Below, piece after piece: positions 23,106 to 35,565 of a stretch of 64,000 bases of DNA. The notes beneath the pieces are model-generated. The model had not been told where the DNA came from. It ran no database searches and worked only from the letters and a program-made list of their open reading frames with translations. The position numbers and the translations under genes are program-made. Position 1 is the stretch's first letter. Each line of letters starts with the position of its first letter. The DNA lies in contig OX465598.1 in NCBI GenBank assembly GCA_950022295.1, positions 95,952,001 to 96,016,000 of the forward strand, written 5' to 3'. Source of the DNA: Bromus sterilis. Taxonomy: Eukaryota; Streptophyta; Magnoliopsida; Poales; Poaceae.

Positions 23106-23640
23106 ATGTTTTTTTGTGTGAAAAGGACCCTAGCATTAAAAGAACGATCAAACAGTACAAAGCATCTCAACAAATTTTTTTACAACGAAACCCTTGAGAT
23201 GCCCTTCGTCTTCAACCTCCAGACCGTGTCGACGGCGCGCCGTCGCTCCTCCCTGAGCCGGCCTGACGTTGTTAGATGCGGACGGGAAGTCACCAAACGG
23301 GTCAAGAAGACCACATCTGCCTCGAAGATGAAGAAGAAGGAAGAACCGCCGATGAATCTCCTTGACGATTCGGAGATCTCCATAGCCATAAAAAGTCCTC
23401 GAGGACCACACCACTCCCACAAGCTTCTCGACGTCGCTGCTGAGACGGGGCAGAAGTTGGGGAGACTTTATTTGACAAGGCGCAGCTACCACCACCTAAA
23501 CGCCGCCCCACCAAACCCTAACCCCAAAACTAGGAAAACGGTGCCCTCCCATCGACGAGGGCCGAGGTCCACTCCGCCCCATGGCTCGAAGGCCATAGAA
23601 GTGAGGCAGATCAGCGACGGCGCCGAGGGGAGGCGAGCTT
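23106..23640. other. GC-rich segment, unassigned
   Basis: A plus-strand open frame of 181 codons overlaps several minus-strand frames. The protein is basic, with runs such as KKTTSASKMKKKEE, and shows no domain I recognise. Its neighbours are element remnants, so it may be captured or untranslated element sequence. Confidence 0.3.
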
Positions 23641-23800
23641 TTAAGGGATAATATTGGATGACCGATTATCGTATCAGTGTAATGAAAGAATATTGTATCC
23701 GTTTTCGAAATCAAAGTTAAAAAAATGCCCTTTTAAAAATGGAATACTCAGTGAAAGGCGGCGGTCTCGTTAATGATGAGGTGCGCATGTGATGATTTTG
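23641..23800 (+). repeat. Direct repeat, copy 2 (partner at 22209-22365)
   Basis: The block starts TTAAGGGATAATATTGG and follows its partner through GAAATCAAAGTTAA and beyond. It may be the terminal or untranslated part of the element that carried the LINE remnant. Confidence 0.6.
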
Positions 23801-24355
23801 TCAAACTTAAGATTCAAGTCCTTATCAGTCGACTTAGTTTGTCGTAGATTCTAATGATAGGGTGTGCGTGTATGTGTTTGTTGCAAGGATAACAATTTCC
23901 TTTAGCAAGCATGACAAATCATGGCAGAAAATTCCGATCCTCTTGAGTCTTCACACGTAATTTTCCGTAGAAACTCTAGTTATGCCATGCTTAAGAATTT
24001 GATGTTGGCTGATTATGGCAATCCTATTGCCAGGAAGTACTACTAGTGCAATACAGTGGAATTCGCAGGATCGTGTGAGCCACCAGATTCAGCGGTACAC
24101 GGAGATGTTTGTTAGAGTGTGTGCTACAGCTAAGGGAGACGATTGGGAACGGCCGACCGGCCCAGATTTCGGCCGGGTCGCCTTCCTTGCCTTCCTTCAC
24201 GCGAGTGCAGCTTTCTCGCCGGTAATGGATCCGTCGTTCGATGGCTTTTCAGATGTTTCGCCACCGATTACTGCGCTCTATGGCCTCCGTTTTCGGCGGC
24301 TCTGCCGTCGATCCGTGCCATGGCCGTCACCGCGCGCCGTCACCCGCGCCATGGC
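23801..24355. other. Spacer left of the 3.7-kb solo LTR
   Basis: The last 240 bases are GC-rich and were contiguous with 28043-28190 before the LTR inserted. The joined sequence repeats GCCATGGC-like words and has no recognised product. Confidence 0.4.
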
Positions 24356-27300
24356 TGTAAGACCCGATATGTGGTACTGTTCCAGATCTAGGTGTTTCCA
24401 CCTAGATCCAGGGACGAAGCACATATCGGTCCCACCGCGACATATGACAAAGCCATATGCCCCGGATTTCCAACATGATATCACAACATTACAGATACAT
24501 GATACAACATCTCATACAATCGGCATACAACTTCCTTAATACAATACAACAGTGGAAGATACATGTCTGAGTAGAAACTACAAGCAAATGCCTACTGGCA
24601 AAGAGAAAAGCATCGATCCCATAACCACACGGGTCCAGGCCTTCCGCCGGGATCCGTCTAACTAGTCGTCGTCGAGTCTCCACGTGAAACGTCGATCACC
24701 ATACCTGTTGTCGATCAAGAACCCTGAAAAGAGTTTGGGGGTAGTATCATGAGTACAGAGGTACTCAGCATCCAACTGTAGTGGTCATCTGACCCAGCAA
24801 GGACTTCATCACTCGTCATTCTAGGACAACTAGTAGTTTACGGTAAGGAAGGGGTAAGTGGTGAGGTTGCTGCCGCACTAGCATTTATGAAGTGGCTAAC
24901 GATCTAGAGAGTAAGATAAGAAGGCAAGCATTCAATGAGGAATCGCCTCCAACAAGTCTTGGTATCCACCTACAACGCAAACATAACACCTATCCTATCC
25001 TTGTCCTCCTCTTCGCATCCCGACGAAGAAGAAGCAGGCAAGGCACACACACGTTGATTAAGTTATTTTAAGATTATCTCAGTTGTTGTTGTCTATGAAC
25101 AAGGAGTAGGTCTCAAGTCGTCCATAACTGTGGACACGGCTTCTCGAAAAGATTTAACCCTGCAGGGGTGTACCAACTGCCCATTACGAGGCTCCGCACG
25201 CAGGTCCATCACTCTCAGTTGCTACCCATCACAGGCAACCATTTTATGATTGAGTTCCAAGAGATCCGAAACGACAAGTCCCTCTAGCTAACAACGAACA
25301 AATCCGGATGGCCCCCGGGGAGTCGACACCCAATCCAAAAGATGGCCACGCTCTCGGATCGGACTCTTCCGTCTCAACAGGGTTTGGGTTACCGGTTAGT
25401 TCTCTTATGAGACCGGGCCCTCGCCGGTCAAAGGTGGACCAACAGGGAAACCATGTCTCCGCTGGTCCGGGTTGTTTTAAAAGATATCTGCTAGGAGCGA
25501 CCCGACAAGATATATATGCATGTTTTCAAACGGTAAATCAGCTTGGGCCACCTCTAGAAATGTTTGAAGCTAGATAGGTAAGAAAAAGGGGACCCCATAA
25601 AATCCCACACGCGGTTAGGCACGCTCAATCTTAAAACCAATACCCGGAACTCGGATCCTAGGTGACTCGAATGGAACAAAGCGTCGGGGCGGGATAGCCT
25701 AGACCTTCCATCCTTCGTCGAATATAGTCAACATTATAATAATCATATCATCAACAATAATATAATAATCAGGTGATATCCCAACCCAAAGAGTAACAGG
25801 GTAACATCGTAACATCCTAAGCATGCATACTAAGCAGGGGCTGAGCAACGAGCAAAAGTAACATAGCAGTACAAGGTTTGTTGGGAGGGGACATGGCTGT
25901 ATCGGTTTGCAAGAGGCTATAAACATGTGGTAGGATCAAACATCGAACCTAACCTATACTAGCATGCAAACCGCTGGTTGAAATAGAATGGATCATAAGT
26001 AATGTATAGTCCTTGCCTGTTGATAAGTCGGGTTCCGAAGGTGTACTTGATCGCAAGCTCGCATCGTCTCCGAGAGGTACCCGCGGAAGCACACAAGACG
26101 AAAACACTGGAAAGCAATCAACGGTGCACCACTATTACTACGGAGCAAACACGAGCAAGCATCAACAAAAGCAACGCGAGACATCGCACCTACCGTCGAG
26201 AGCGGTTACTAACGATTTAAGTGGAGTACTCGTCACACACGACGATACCGCACATTTACGGTGGTTCAAGTTGCTTAGCTACAGGTGATCAAACAACGGT
26301 TATTAACATGGCAACTCAAGCAAGCATGGCATATCACACAAGCATGGCAAGGGGTGAAGCACAAATTAAACTATCTATGCTAGTCAATTTAAGTGGGGTG
26401 AAATCCTAGACATGCAAACTATTGCGGACCCCACGATAAATATTGCATTTGGTACAGTTTTTACCCTACACAATATTTTATTATTTTTATTAGCAAGCAA
26501 GAGCAGCAAAAACACAATCTACATGCAATTCTAGTCAAGTTACATATAAAGAACATTTTAAACAGAGCAACAGATAAAAAGTTATAGAAGTTACAGTTTA
26601 CAGTGGCAGGCAGTGTAATTAGCAGTCAAACAACATGTAAACAAGGTCAAACATGGCATCAAGCAACACATTATTAAACTAGACACAATTCTAAGCAAGT
26701 TTCATATTTAAATCGTCGCAATTGGAGCTACGGTTAAAAAGTTACAGCTACCGCAAAAAAACAATACAAACTGCCTAAATAAATAAAAAACAACTAACAG
26801 AAAAAAAAACCTAACTGGGCCGAAATCTACCGGGCCCAACTAACTAAAAAATAATAATAGAAAAATAAAAAAAAACGGGCAGCTCACCAGCTGGGCCTCG
26901 GCCCAAGTGGCCTGGAGGTGGCCGGCCTGGCTGGGGCGAGTGGGCCGCTGAGGTGGGCGCGCTGGAGCCGGCCCAGCTGCGGCTGGAGCGGGCGGCTGGG
27001 ACGAGCCGGCTCGGCCTTGTCTCCACGACGGAGGCAGCAGCGGCGACGGCTGCCGGCGCGGCGGCGCAGCTCCCGCCGGAGGCCACGGGAGAAGGCCGGA
27101 ACAGGCGGCGGGCGGCGCGGCCTCGCGGTGACGGGAGGTGGCAGAGGCGTCGGGCGGCGAGCTCTTGTTCCCGGGCGGCGCGGGCTGCTCCAAGCTCAGG
27201 GCATCCATGGCGGCACCTCACGGTAGAGAGAAAAGAGAGAGGTTAGAGGGAGAGGGAGAAGAGAGGAAGAGGGAGAGGGCAGACCACGGGGCGCGGCGGC

Positions 27301-28037
27301 CGGACGGCGGCGCCGGAGTTGGAGGCCGCGGCGGCAGGCTCCACGGGACGACGACGGGTTGGCTCGGGCGGCTGCCACAGGAGGAGAGAGGGGAGGCTGG
27401 GGAGCTCCCTGGGCCGTTGGATTCGCAGATCCGACGGTCCAGATCGAGAGGGGCTAGGGTTTCGAATTTTGGGGGTGTTTTTGGGCAGATCTGAGACAGA
27501 TCAGGGGGGCTGCAAAATTGGCTAGGGGAAACCCTAGAAATGGGTGGGAGTGTGGTGGTCTATTTATAGCATGGGTGGCTGGCAGTTTGCAAAAACATCC
27601 CCGGTTTTTACCTCGCGCGCACGGTGCTCACGTTTCTGACCGCCGGGGGTCCGCAGTACCTCCGATTCGGGTAAAACTTCGAACTGCGCGATCAACGCGT
27701 CGAGCCGGAGGCGTTCAGCTCGCGCTGGAACCGTTCCGAAAACATTTTCCGGCGCGCTATAAAAATATCCCGTTTAATTATTAAACGGGGTTTTTCGTTC
27801 CGTTGGCTGCGGCTGGTCTCGTGCGGTTTTCGCGACGGTGATCGGGTGAAACCGGGTGTCGCAAAGGTCGAATGTCAGGGTGGCAAGGGTCGGTCTCCGT
27901 CCGATACGAGATAAGAGAGGGGAAAATAATCGCCGATCGATAAATCGGGGATGCAAACACCGCAAACAAATCAGACAATCAAACAACTCACACCGAAAAC
28001 AATTTTTTTTAATTTTTGCAAAAACTGGGCTGTTACA
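24356..28037 (-). mobile_element. Solo LTR of 3.7 kb, probably Ty3/gypsy (TSD ATGGC)
   Basis: The 3682-bp segment starts TGTAAGACCCG and ends GGGCTGTTACA on the plus strand, so both ends are TG/CA. ATGGC is duplicated on each side (24351-24355 and 28038-28042). On the minus strand it begins TGTAACAGCCC and has a TATAAATA box at about 27568-27561, which supports minus orientation. There is no primer site, gag-pol or second LTR, so it is a solo LTR. The long length and TGTAACA start resemble the chromovirus LTRs at 35566 and 45133, but the bodies differ clearly. The GC-rich frames at 26840-27500 lie in the presumed transcribed leader and look non-coding. Confidence 0.88.
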
Positions 28038-28042
28038 ATGGC

Positions 28043-28735
28043 CTTCGCCAACGGCCTGTCCGTGCGATGGTTGTGCTCTGCGCGAGCCACGGCATCGCCG
28101 CCACATGCCATGGCCCTTGCCTTCACGTCGCCGCAGCCGTCGCCATGGCCGGCCGCAATCATCCCGACGAAGGTTTCCAGTGTTCACATTTAAAAAGTTG
28201 CAACCAATAACAAAAAATATTGTAACCGTTGTTCAAAAAAGCTACAACCGACGACGATATCTGAAGTTTTTTGTTGTTACACACAAAAAATGTTGCAGTC
28301 GCTTAATTTTTTTGATTCTACTGTTGTGTATTTTTGCTAGTACCGTTGAAAGTATTATTGGAAGGAAATACCTGGAAAATATATTGAGATTTTTTTGTAA
28401 CGCACAATGTTGCAACCGTTTAAATTCTTGTTTCCACCGTTGTGTTTTTTTTTGCTACTACCGTTGAGAGTTTTTGCTACAACCAAAATTGTTAAAGTGT
28501 TTAGCGGCGATGGGTTATGATCTTTTGTTGCAACTGTTATTAAAAAAATCTACCACCTTTAATTAAATTTGCTGCCACCAATTGATGGTAAATTTTGTAT
28601 GCAACAATGATATCACAATTTTTGTTGCAACAATGCTAAACAGTACAAAAAAGTACATACAAATATAAAAAATATATTTTGTTGTTGCAATCAATATTTT
28701 ATTTTCTGCAACTGTACTGCGTTTTGCCGGTCGAC
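28043..28735. repeat. GC-rich block followed by TTGCAACCG-type degenerate repeats
   Basis: After a 150-bp GC-rich block, 28195-28735 contains many variants of TTGCAACC, GCTACAACC and TACCGTTG spaced 20-60 bp apart in AT-rich DNA. They are too irregular for a clean tandem array. I cannot assign a family. Confidence 0.4.
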
Positions 28736-29659
28736 CGGCGCAGAGCAGCGACCTACAGCTAATGGGTACACTCAGGTCTGGTGGCATTCACACCTTGCAA
28801 AGGTTTGGATTAGACCACCTGAGCTGAGGACGCAAAAACCCCACGAACGGCGGGGCGAGACGAGAGGCTGTGAGGTCCGTTCGCTCACCAAGCAAACAAA
28901 GTGGAGAGCGACGGGAGCTATGGCGCCAGCGAATCGCCCGGCTCGTGCGCTCGCTGGGACGTACGTACGTAGTACACCCATGGAATGTCTGGAGGTGGAG
29001 GAGGCCCCGTACTGTACATGCATGCGTGCGTTCACGACGACGTGCCCAAGCCCCACCCTGTCAGTCAGTCAGTCAGTCTCCATCGACGTTCACACCTAAA
29101 ACGTGGACCATCCATTCATCCGTCCACCCCCATCTGCGTGCGCGGCGGTGCCACCGTTTAATTCGGCCCCTCTTTCCATCCCTTTCTCGGGTACGCACGC
29201 AAGGGCAGCAAGAGGAGAAGCGCGCACGGATGGACGGACGCTCGGCTCGCTCGCTGGGCTGTCGTGCGTCAATGCGCGCTGGGCGTGGACCCCCGCCGTA
29301 CCACCCAGTACGCTGCAGCGTGCACTGCATGCCCACACCATCGACAGCGACCACTGATTACATGTTTGGTGCATCCGTTCCTTCCGTTCGGTTCGGTTCG
29401 CTGCGCGCGTCATAGTTGAGCGCTGTGCGTGTCTTTTCAGATATTATCACAACGTGCGTTTTTTTTCTTCTTTCGTTTTCTTTTTTCGAATAAGGCCATT
29501 GAATTTATAATCAAGATTTTCAGTGGTGTAGTACACCCTAGAGAAAAGAGATATTGCAACCAGGTCCTCTGCTACCCAAAACAAACTAGTCTTCAGCACC
29601 CCAAGGTAACGCTGGTCAGGTCGACACGTCGGGTCTCTAGTCCGACACAAGAACAAGGT
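28736..29659. other. Intergenic stretch without supported gene
   Basis: A moderately GC-rich region has overlapping short frames on both strands and no recognised domain. A TCAGTCAG repeat lies near 29060. The T-rich stretch at 29458-29488 might be the tail of a minus-strand LINE, but the evidence is thin. Confidence 0.3.
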
Positions 29660-30060
29660 CGATGACGTGGGTGGTTCACGGAAGATCTTATGGTTAGGTA
29701 CCTAGGGTTGAGTAGAGAAGGAAAATGCCGGTGCTGGTGATCTCGCCCGCTAGCATGACACAGAAATTTACTCAGGTTTAGGATCCTCGATGACGTAAAA
29801 TGCCTAATTCTTCTTGACCGATCGTATTGATTGGCGATTACAGGTGTGATCCCGATGAGACATGCCTCGCTAGGGTTTGTATGATGGAATGTTGCGTGCC
29901 CTGAGACGACGCCCCTCCCAGCCTTTATATAGTAGGTTGGGTTTCGGGGAGTTCGGCTCGATTACAGAGAATTCTAGTCTAACTTGCCGTGTACTTCAAG
30001 ATTTGTCCGCCAAGTCGGTGCAATCGAACGAGCACCGAGTGGGCCCCTTGGTGATAAAAC
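29660..30060 (-). mobile_element. LTR-retrotransposon fragment (promoter part of an LTR)
   Basis: On the minus strand a TATATAAAGG box (around 29929-29920) is followed by a leader with AACCCTAGCGAGGC and then GATCACACC, a layout typical of Triticeae LTR promoters. I found neither clean TG/CA ends nor a target duplication, so this is a truncated piece of unknown family. Confidence 0.4.
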
Positions 30061-31005
30061 AATTCACAAAAAATTTCAGGTGATTCCGTGAACTTTTGGT
30101 TCTGCACAAAAATAACACTATGGAAATTATGTTGAAAACAATGTTAGGGTGGGTTAGTTTCATTCAAATAATTTAAATTAAAGGACTAAACCAAAGCAAA
30201 AGTGTATGAAAAAAATAGATTACATTGAATATGTATCAGACACCCGTATCATTTTTTCTTGTGAATTTTTGAGGTGGGGGATGCGTCCGAAGTAAGTCAT
30301 GACCGGTCACGACTTGCGTCATGAGTAAATTGCCCAACAGATGGCCCTTACCGCCGTGCGGAATAACCTTAGTTATCAAAATAAATCAGTCAAAAGCATT
30401 GAACATTTAACGACCGCACCACAAAGTCCCAAGGAATTGCCTATACTCTACCCCATTAATCTTTTTTGTCATTGGCGTTCAGGTTCGGGATAGGGATCCA
30501 TGCACCCTTGCTTGTTAGTTTTTCCTTAATCGATCCAAAGGATCCTAGGTACTAGTAGGTTTTTAGAACGAGTAGAGGAACTAAGATAACTCAATTGCAA
30601 GATCAACAAAGAAAACTATGGAGTCAAAGTCCCCAAAAATCTTGAATCAGAAACACATAGATTTGCAAGGGCGATGCCCAAACCCACTGCCTAAGTGAAT
30701 TACTCGCACATGATTATAGGATCATAAAGAAAAAACATTAAAAATAAGAGAGACATGCTTTATTGATAAATACCGTATTTGTTTGAATGACTAAGTGGTG
30801 GATGATGGTGGAGAAAGAGAAACTAGATTAGAATGGTGGCGGTGGCTATATATAGACGGATGAAGATGGCTTTGGCTTCTATTTGTATGTCTATGGGTGC
30901 CTCTCTGCGTTGTCCTTTCTGAATTAGGGTAGGTTTCCCTTATAAAGGTTATTTGGTTGGATCCTCTGTAGCTGTTCATGCCTCGTACTACACGTCGTTG
31001 AGCAT
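30061..31005. other. Spacer left of the nested LTR cluster
   Basis: AT-rich sequence with no supported gene. A minus-strand TATATATAGC word lies near 30850 but has no linked coding region. Confidence 0.35.
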
Positions 31006-31895
31006 TCATGGTGCTGTTCTAGAGCCCTAAATTGCTCCTCGTTGGTTACCCCAAGTGGAAGGTGAGATGTAGCGTAGCAGCAAATTTCTCTCGGTGAAGA
31101 TACCAAGGTTATCGAACCAGTAGGACTCCAAGAGATACAAGAAGGTGTCACGACGCTTGACGTGGACCTGCACACAGATACAGATAACTTTGCTCCCAAC
31201 GAGTACAGAGGAGTTGTCAATTCCTCCGGCCTTGTTGTTTACAAAGGATAAAACGCACGGGATAATGATAGTGATAGCAACTGAAAAGTAAACTAAGGAT
31301 GTAAACAGTGATATGAATATGGACCGGGGTCCCGTGATTTTCACTAGTGATGTCTCTCTCCCGAAAGACGATAAAAGTGCTAACGAGGTAAACAAATTAC
31401 AGTTGGGCAATTGACAGGATTATGAAGGCACCGCAATGCTAACTATGCCGCAAAGAAATGAAGGGCTCAAAAGCAATGGGCAGTACGCCAAAGTAAGTAG
31501 ACCGAAATCCATCTGCATCTACTACGGATCATCCACCTTGAGATATCTATCCAGAACATCTCGCTGGTATTAAGTTGCGAATCCCACCCAAAGTGTAAGT
31601 CCAAAGCAACAAACAACTGCATTAAAAGAACTTTGCGTAAAGTAAACAATCCTTGCATCCGCGGATACAAGCACCGTTGTTTTATCCCTGGTGGCAACAG
31701 CACATCCCCTAGTCTCATGTTTCCGTCACTCAAGCTAGACATCAAGGGGCTGAACCCACAATCAAGCATAACGCTCCCTCTTGGAGTTGCAACAAATCAC
31801 CTGGCCAAAGTAAAATACGGCAACGGAGAACATGCAAGAATTTACTCAAGAACAAAATATAAAAGAGAAGAACCAAATATATTACTCATCACAAT

Positions 31896-33505
31896 TGATG
31901 GCTTCTCGCCCCTCGTTAGTTACCCCAAGTGGAAGGTTTGAGATGCAGTGCAGCAACAAGTTTTCCTCGGTGAAGATACCAAGGTTATCGAACCAGTAGG
32001 ACTCAGGAGATACAAGTAGGTGGCAACGTCGCCAGAAATTTCTTCCTGACTAGGGTGTTGTCGTGGACCTGCACACAGCAACAAATAACTTTGCTCCCAA
32101 CGAGTATACAGGAGTTGTCAATTCCTCCGGCCTTGTCGTTTACAAAGGATCAACGCAAGAGATAAAAGGTGCAAAGGAAAGTAAAAGCTGAAAGTAAATT
32201 AAGGGTGTGAACAATAATGTGAAGATGGACCAGGGTCCCGTGATTTTCACTAGTGATGTCTCTCTCCCAAAAGACGATAAAAGTGCTAGCGAGGTAAACA
32301 AATCACAGTTGGGCAGTTGACAGGATTATGAAGGCACCGCAATGCTAACTATGCTGCAAAGAAAGGAAGGGCTCAAAAACAATGGGCAGTACGCCAAGGT
32401 AAGTAGACCGAAATCCATCTGCATCTACTACGAATCATCCACCTTGAGATACTATCCAGAACATCTCGCTGGTATTAAGTTGCGAATCCCACAACTGCAT
32501 TAAAAGAACTTTGCGTAAAGTAAATAATCCTTGCACCCGCAGGTACAAGCACCGTTGTTTTATCCCTGGTGGCAACATCACATCCCCTAGTCTCATGTTT
32601 CTGTCACTCAAGCTAGACATCAAGGGGCTGAACCCACAATCAAGCATAACGCTCCCTCTTGGAGTTGCAAATAAAATACTTGGCCAAAGCAAATACCGCA
32701 ACGGAGAACATGCAAGAATTTACTCAAGAACAAAATATAAAAGAGAAGAACCAAATATATTACTCATCACAATCTGAACATAGTCTCATAATCCATCAGA
32801 TCCCAACAAACTTAGCATAGAAACAGCAGAAATTACATAGATGCCTCGATCATGTGAGGCAGCTCACGAGGACTCGAAAGTGGAAGCACAAAAGGGGGAG
32901 AGATAGATCACATACTACTGGTCACGGACCCATGGTCCAAGGGAAACTACTCACGGTACATACGGGAGGCGTCCATGGCTATGGAGGGTCTCCCGGAGGG
33001 GGTAGCTTCTCCCGGCAGGGTGCCGGAGCAGCTTCTCCAGGCAGCCCCGATCTAGAAACGGCGGCGGCGGAACAGAGGCGAGATCGCGAAAAGAGGAGTC
33101 TGTATTAGGGGTTTCCACCCCGAGGGGTAAATATAGGCGAAGGGGGCGTCGAGAGGGGCCACGAGGCAGTCAGGAGGGTGTCTGGCGCGGCCCAGGGTGG
33201 GGCCGCGCCACCTGCCCTCCTGGCTGCCTGGTGGTGGCCCCCCTTCCCTCTCTTGGTGATTCCGGAAGCTTCTGTTGCGCTGATTTTTTATATATTTTTC
33301 CTGGGATTTTTGGAGCACTTTTAATGGCCGGAAAACCTGAAATACAAAAAACAGCAGAAAACAGAAACTGGCAACTGGGTGCACCGAGTTAATAGGTTAG
33401 TCCAAATAGGTTCAAAAGTGTATGAAAGTTCAAGCAAAACATGGCAAAGTCACACAAAACATGCATGGAACAAGCAGAAATTATAGATACGTTTGGGACG
33501 TATCA
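31896..33505 (-). mobile_element. Solo LTR inserted in an LTR of its own family (TSD ACAAT)
   Basis: This 1610-bp LTR begins TGATGGCTTC and ends GACGTATCA on the plus strand. ACAAT flanks it exactly (31891-31895 and 33506-33510). The outer sequence continues across the insert at the same internal point found in this copy (32769-32773), which proves insertion into a relative. The minus strand carries the promoter side and starts TGATACGTCC. No internal region is present. Confidence 0.9.
33486..33504. repeat. Terminal hairpin of the TGATACGTCC-type LTR
   Basis: GATACGTTTGGGACGTATC has perfect 7-bp arms around a 5-base loop at the very end of the LTR. The same 19 bases occur at 35513-35531 at the end of the outer copy. 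Confidence 0.8.
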
Positions 33506-33653
33506 ACAATCTGAACATAATCTCATAATCCATCAGATCCCAACAAACTCAGCATAGCAACGGCAAAAAATTACAACGGTGCCTCGATCATGTGAGGCAG
33601 CTCACGAGGTCTCGAAAGTGGAAGCACAAAGAGGGGAGAGATAGATCACATAG

Positions 33654-34936
33654 TGTAAGTCCAAGTATGTGATCAGAGGGGGAGGGGGTGAATGATCACT
33701 TCAAATTTTTGCAAGAAACTATGAAGTGAAGCATAACTTAGCAGCAGAAGAGATTCAACAGAAAGGTAAACATTGAAGCAGAAAGGATTGAAGCATAACA
33801 TAGAGAATCAAAAGCATCAAATCAATTGCATTGACGCAAATCACTGAAGCAATTGATAAACTGAATGTAAGTGCGGAAAGTAAAACGAACTCTTGACTCG
33901 GCGATGTTTGTTCGACCAGTTCACACTCTGCAAAGTGCTACGTCTGGTTGGAGGGACTTGTGATTGAACACAGGAGCTAACCTCTCTCCGTCCGTATCTC
34001 CACTGCACCAATCTCCTTGAGCTTGGTCAGTTCTTCACTCATGGTTGATTATTGAGGAAATCACCGAAACCTTTGAAAAACTGGACTTCGAGGCGACAAT
34101 GACTCTTCGCTCTCTGAAGAACAACTCTCTAACCGTCTAGGAGAATTGCAGTTCTCCAAGATAAAAAGGCTAGCAAACTTCTTCCTAAGTCATAATGAAT
34201 CAACTCAGATCAATAGGACTTATGCTTCGGTGGATGGGTTTTTCGGTTTTCTTCGGTGGGGTTGCTCTATCTCTTCACTGTAAGGAAATATTCTTGGAGC
34301 AGCCACCGGCCAATGAGGGCGGGGGTGGCGTATTTATAGGTGGCAATGCCTAGGTGCGAAATGACTGAAGTGACCCGATGTGACAGATCGACACCTGTCC
34401 GCAACGGTCATATTTCCAATCAAAGCGCAACTTTACTTGCGGTCCAAGTAAAGCTGACTCACGGACTTGGTTCTGCTTCAGGAGCCGAAAGAACTAAGTC
34501 TTTGCTGGTGAAGCATTACCTAGCGCACATGAGATTTCTCAACTCTGGCTTCTCACTGGTTTGGATTCGATCTGAGTCTTTTCACCAAAACCTTCGGAGT
34601 ACATTTACTAAACCCCTCTTGATAGTACGGTTTTCCCTACGACTCAAAGAAGTGAAAAAGAACTACGCAAAAACTACTAAGTTTTGCTCCATCTTGGTCA
34701 TCTCCTTCTATGAGACGTGCTTCAGGATTCCTTATATTTTTAGGGGTTGACATCCGTGATGAGCTTCACTCCAGAGGATATGCTTCAGTAAATATGTAAA
34801 TCTTTGTTGAAGCTTTATCACCAACCTATAACTTCAGGAACCTAACCATCTGTTTTACACTAGAAAACTTGTTAGTTCCTCTACTGTTTTGCTCAACAAT
34901 ATCCAAAACTCATAGGGGTATAACTTTACTCTTACA
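33654..34936 (-). mobile_element. Solo LTR of a third family (TSD CATAG)
   Basis: This 1283-bp segment begins TGTAAGTCCAAG and ends TTACTCTTACA. Its terminal inverted words are TGTAAG/CTTACA. CATAG is duplicated at 33649-33653 and 34937-34941. Excising it rejoins the outer LTR at a point that matches 32910-32918 in the inner copy. A TATAAATA box on the minus strand (about 34337-34330) suggests minus orientation. No coding region is present. Confidence 0.9.
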
Positions 34937-35565
34937 CATAGCTACTGGTCACGGACCCATGGTCCAAGGAAAACTACTCACGGTACATACGGGAGGCGTC
35001 CATGGCTATGGATGGTCTCACGGAGGGGGTAGCTTCTCCTGGCAGGGTGCCGGAGCAGCTTCTCCAGGCAGCCCCGATCTAAAAACGGCGGTGGCGGCGG
35101 TACAGAGGCGAGATCGCAAAAAAGGAGTTCTCTTTTAGGGGTTTCCGTCACGGGGGGTAAATATAGGCGAAGGGGGGCACCGAGAGGGGCCACAGGGCAG
35201 CCAGGAGGCTCCTTGGCGCGGCCTAGGGTGGGGCCGCGCCAGGGACCCTCCTGGAGTCCCTGTGGTGGCCCCCTACCTCCTTTGGTGTTTCCGGAAGCTT
35301 CCGTGTCGCTGATTTTTATCTGATTTTTCCGGATTTTTTGGAGCACTTTTAATGGCCGGAAAACCTGAAATACAAAAACAACAGAAAACAACAACTGGCA
35401 GCTGGGTGCACTGGGTTAATAGATTAGTCCAAATATGCTCAAAAGTGTATGAAAGTTCAAGCAAAACATGACAAAGTCACACAAAACATGCATGGAGCAA
35501 GAAAAAATTATAGATACGTTTGGGACGTATCACACCCCTCATATCCAACCCAAACATGGGGCGGC

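Larger units (their letters stand above)
31006..35532 (-). mobile_element. LTR of a TGATACGTCC-type family, carrying two later insertions
   Basis: Removing the inserts 31896-33505 and 33654-34936 leaves about 1.62 kb. This aligns end to end with the solo LTR at 31896-33505. The right end is exact (GACGTATCA at 35532, i.e. TGATACGTCC on the minus strand). The left end near 31006 has decayed. I found no matching target duplication, so it could be a solo LTR with a lost duplication or one LTR of a truncated element. Near 31589-31620 it keeps about 27 bases that the inner copy lacks, and the inner copy has about 25 extra bases near 32030. Confidence 0.75.

Noticed and set aside
26840..27525. Dense GC-rich frames with strong start codons
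   Set aside because: They sit inside the 3.7-kb solo LTR near its TATA box and leader, with no recognisable domain.
31633..32777. Two near-identical 88-102 codon frames
   Set aside because: They are the same stretch of two related LTRs, not duplicated genes.
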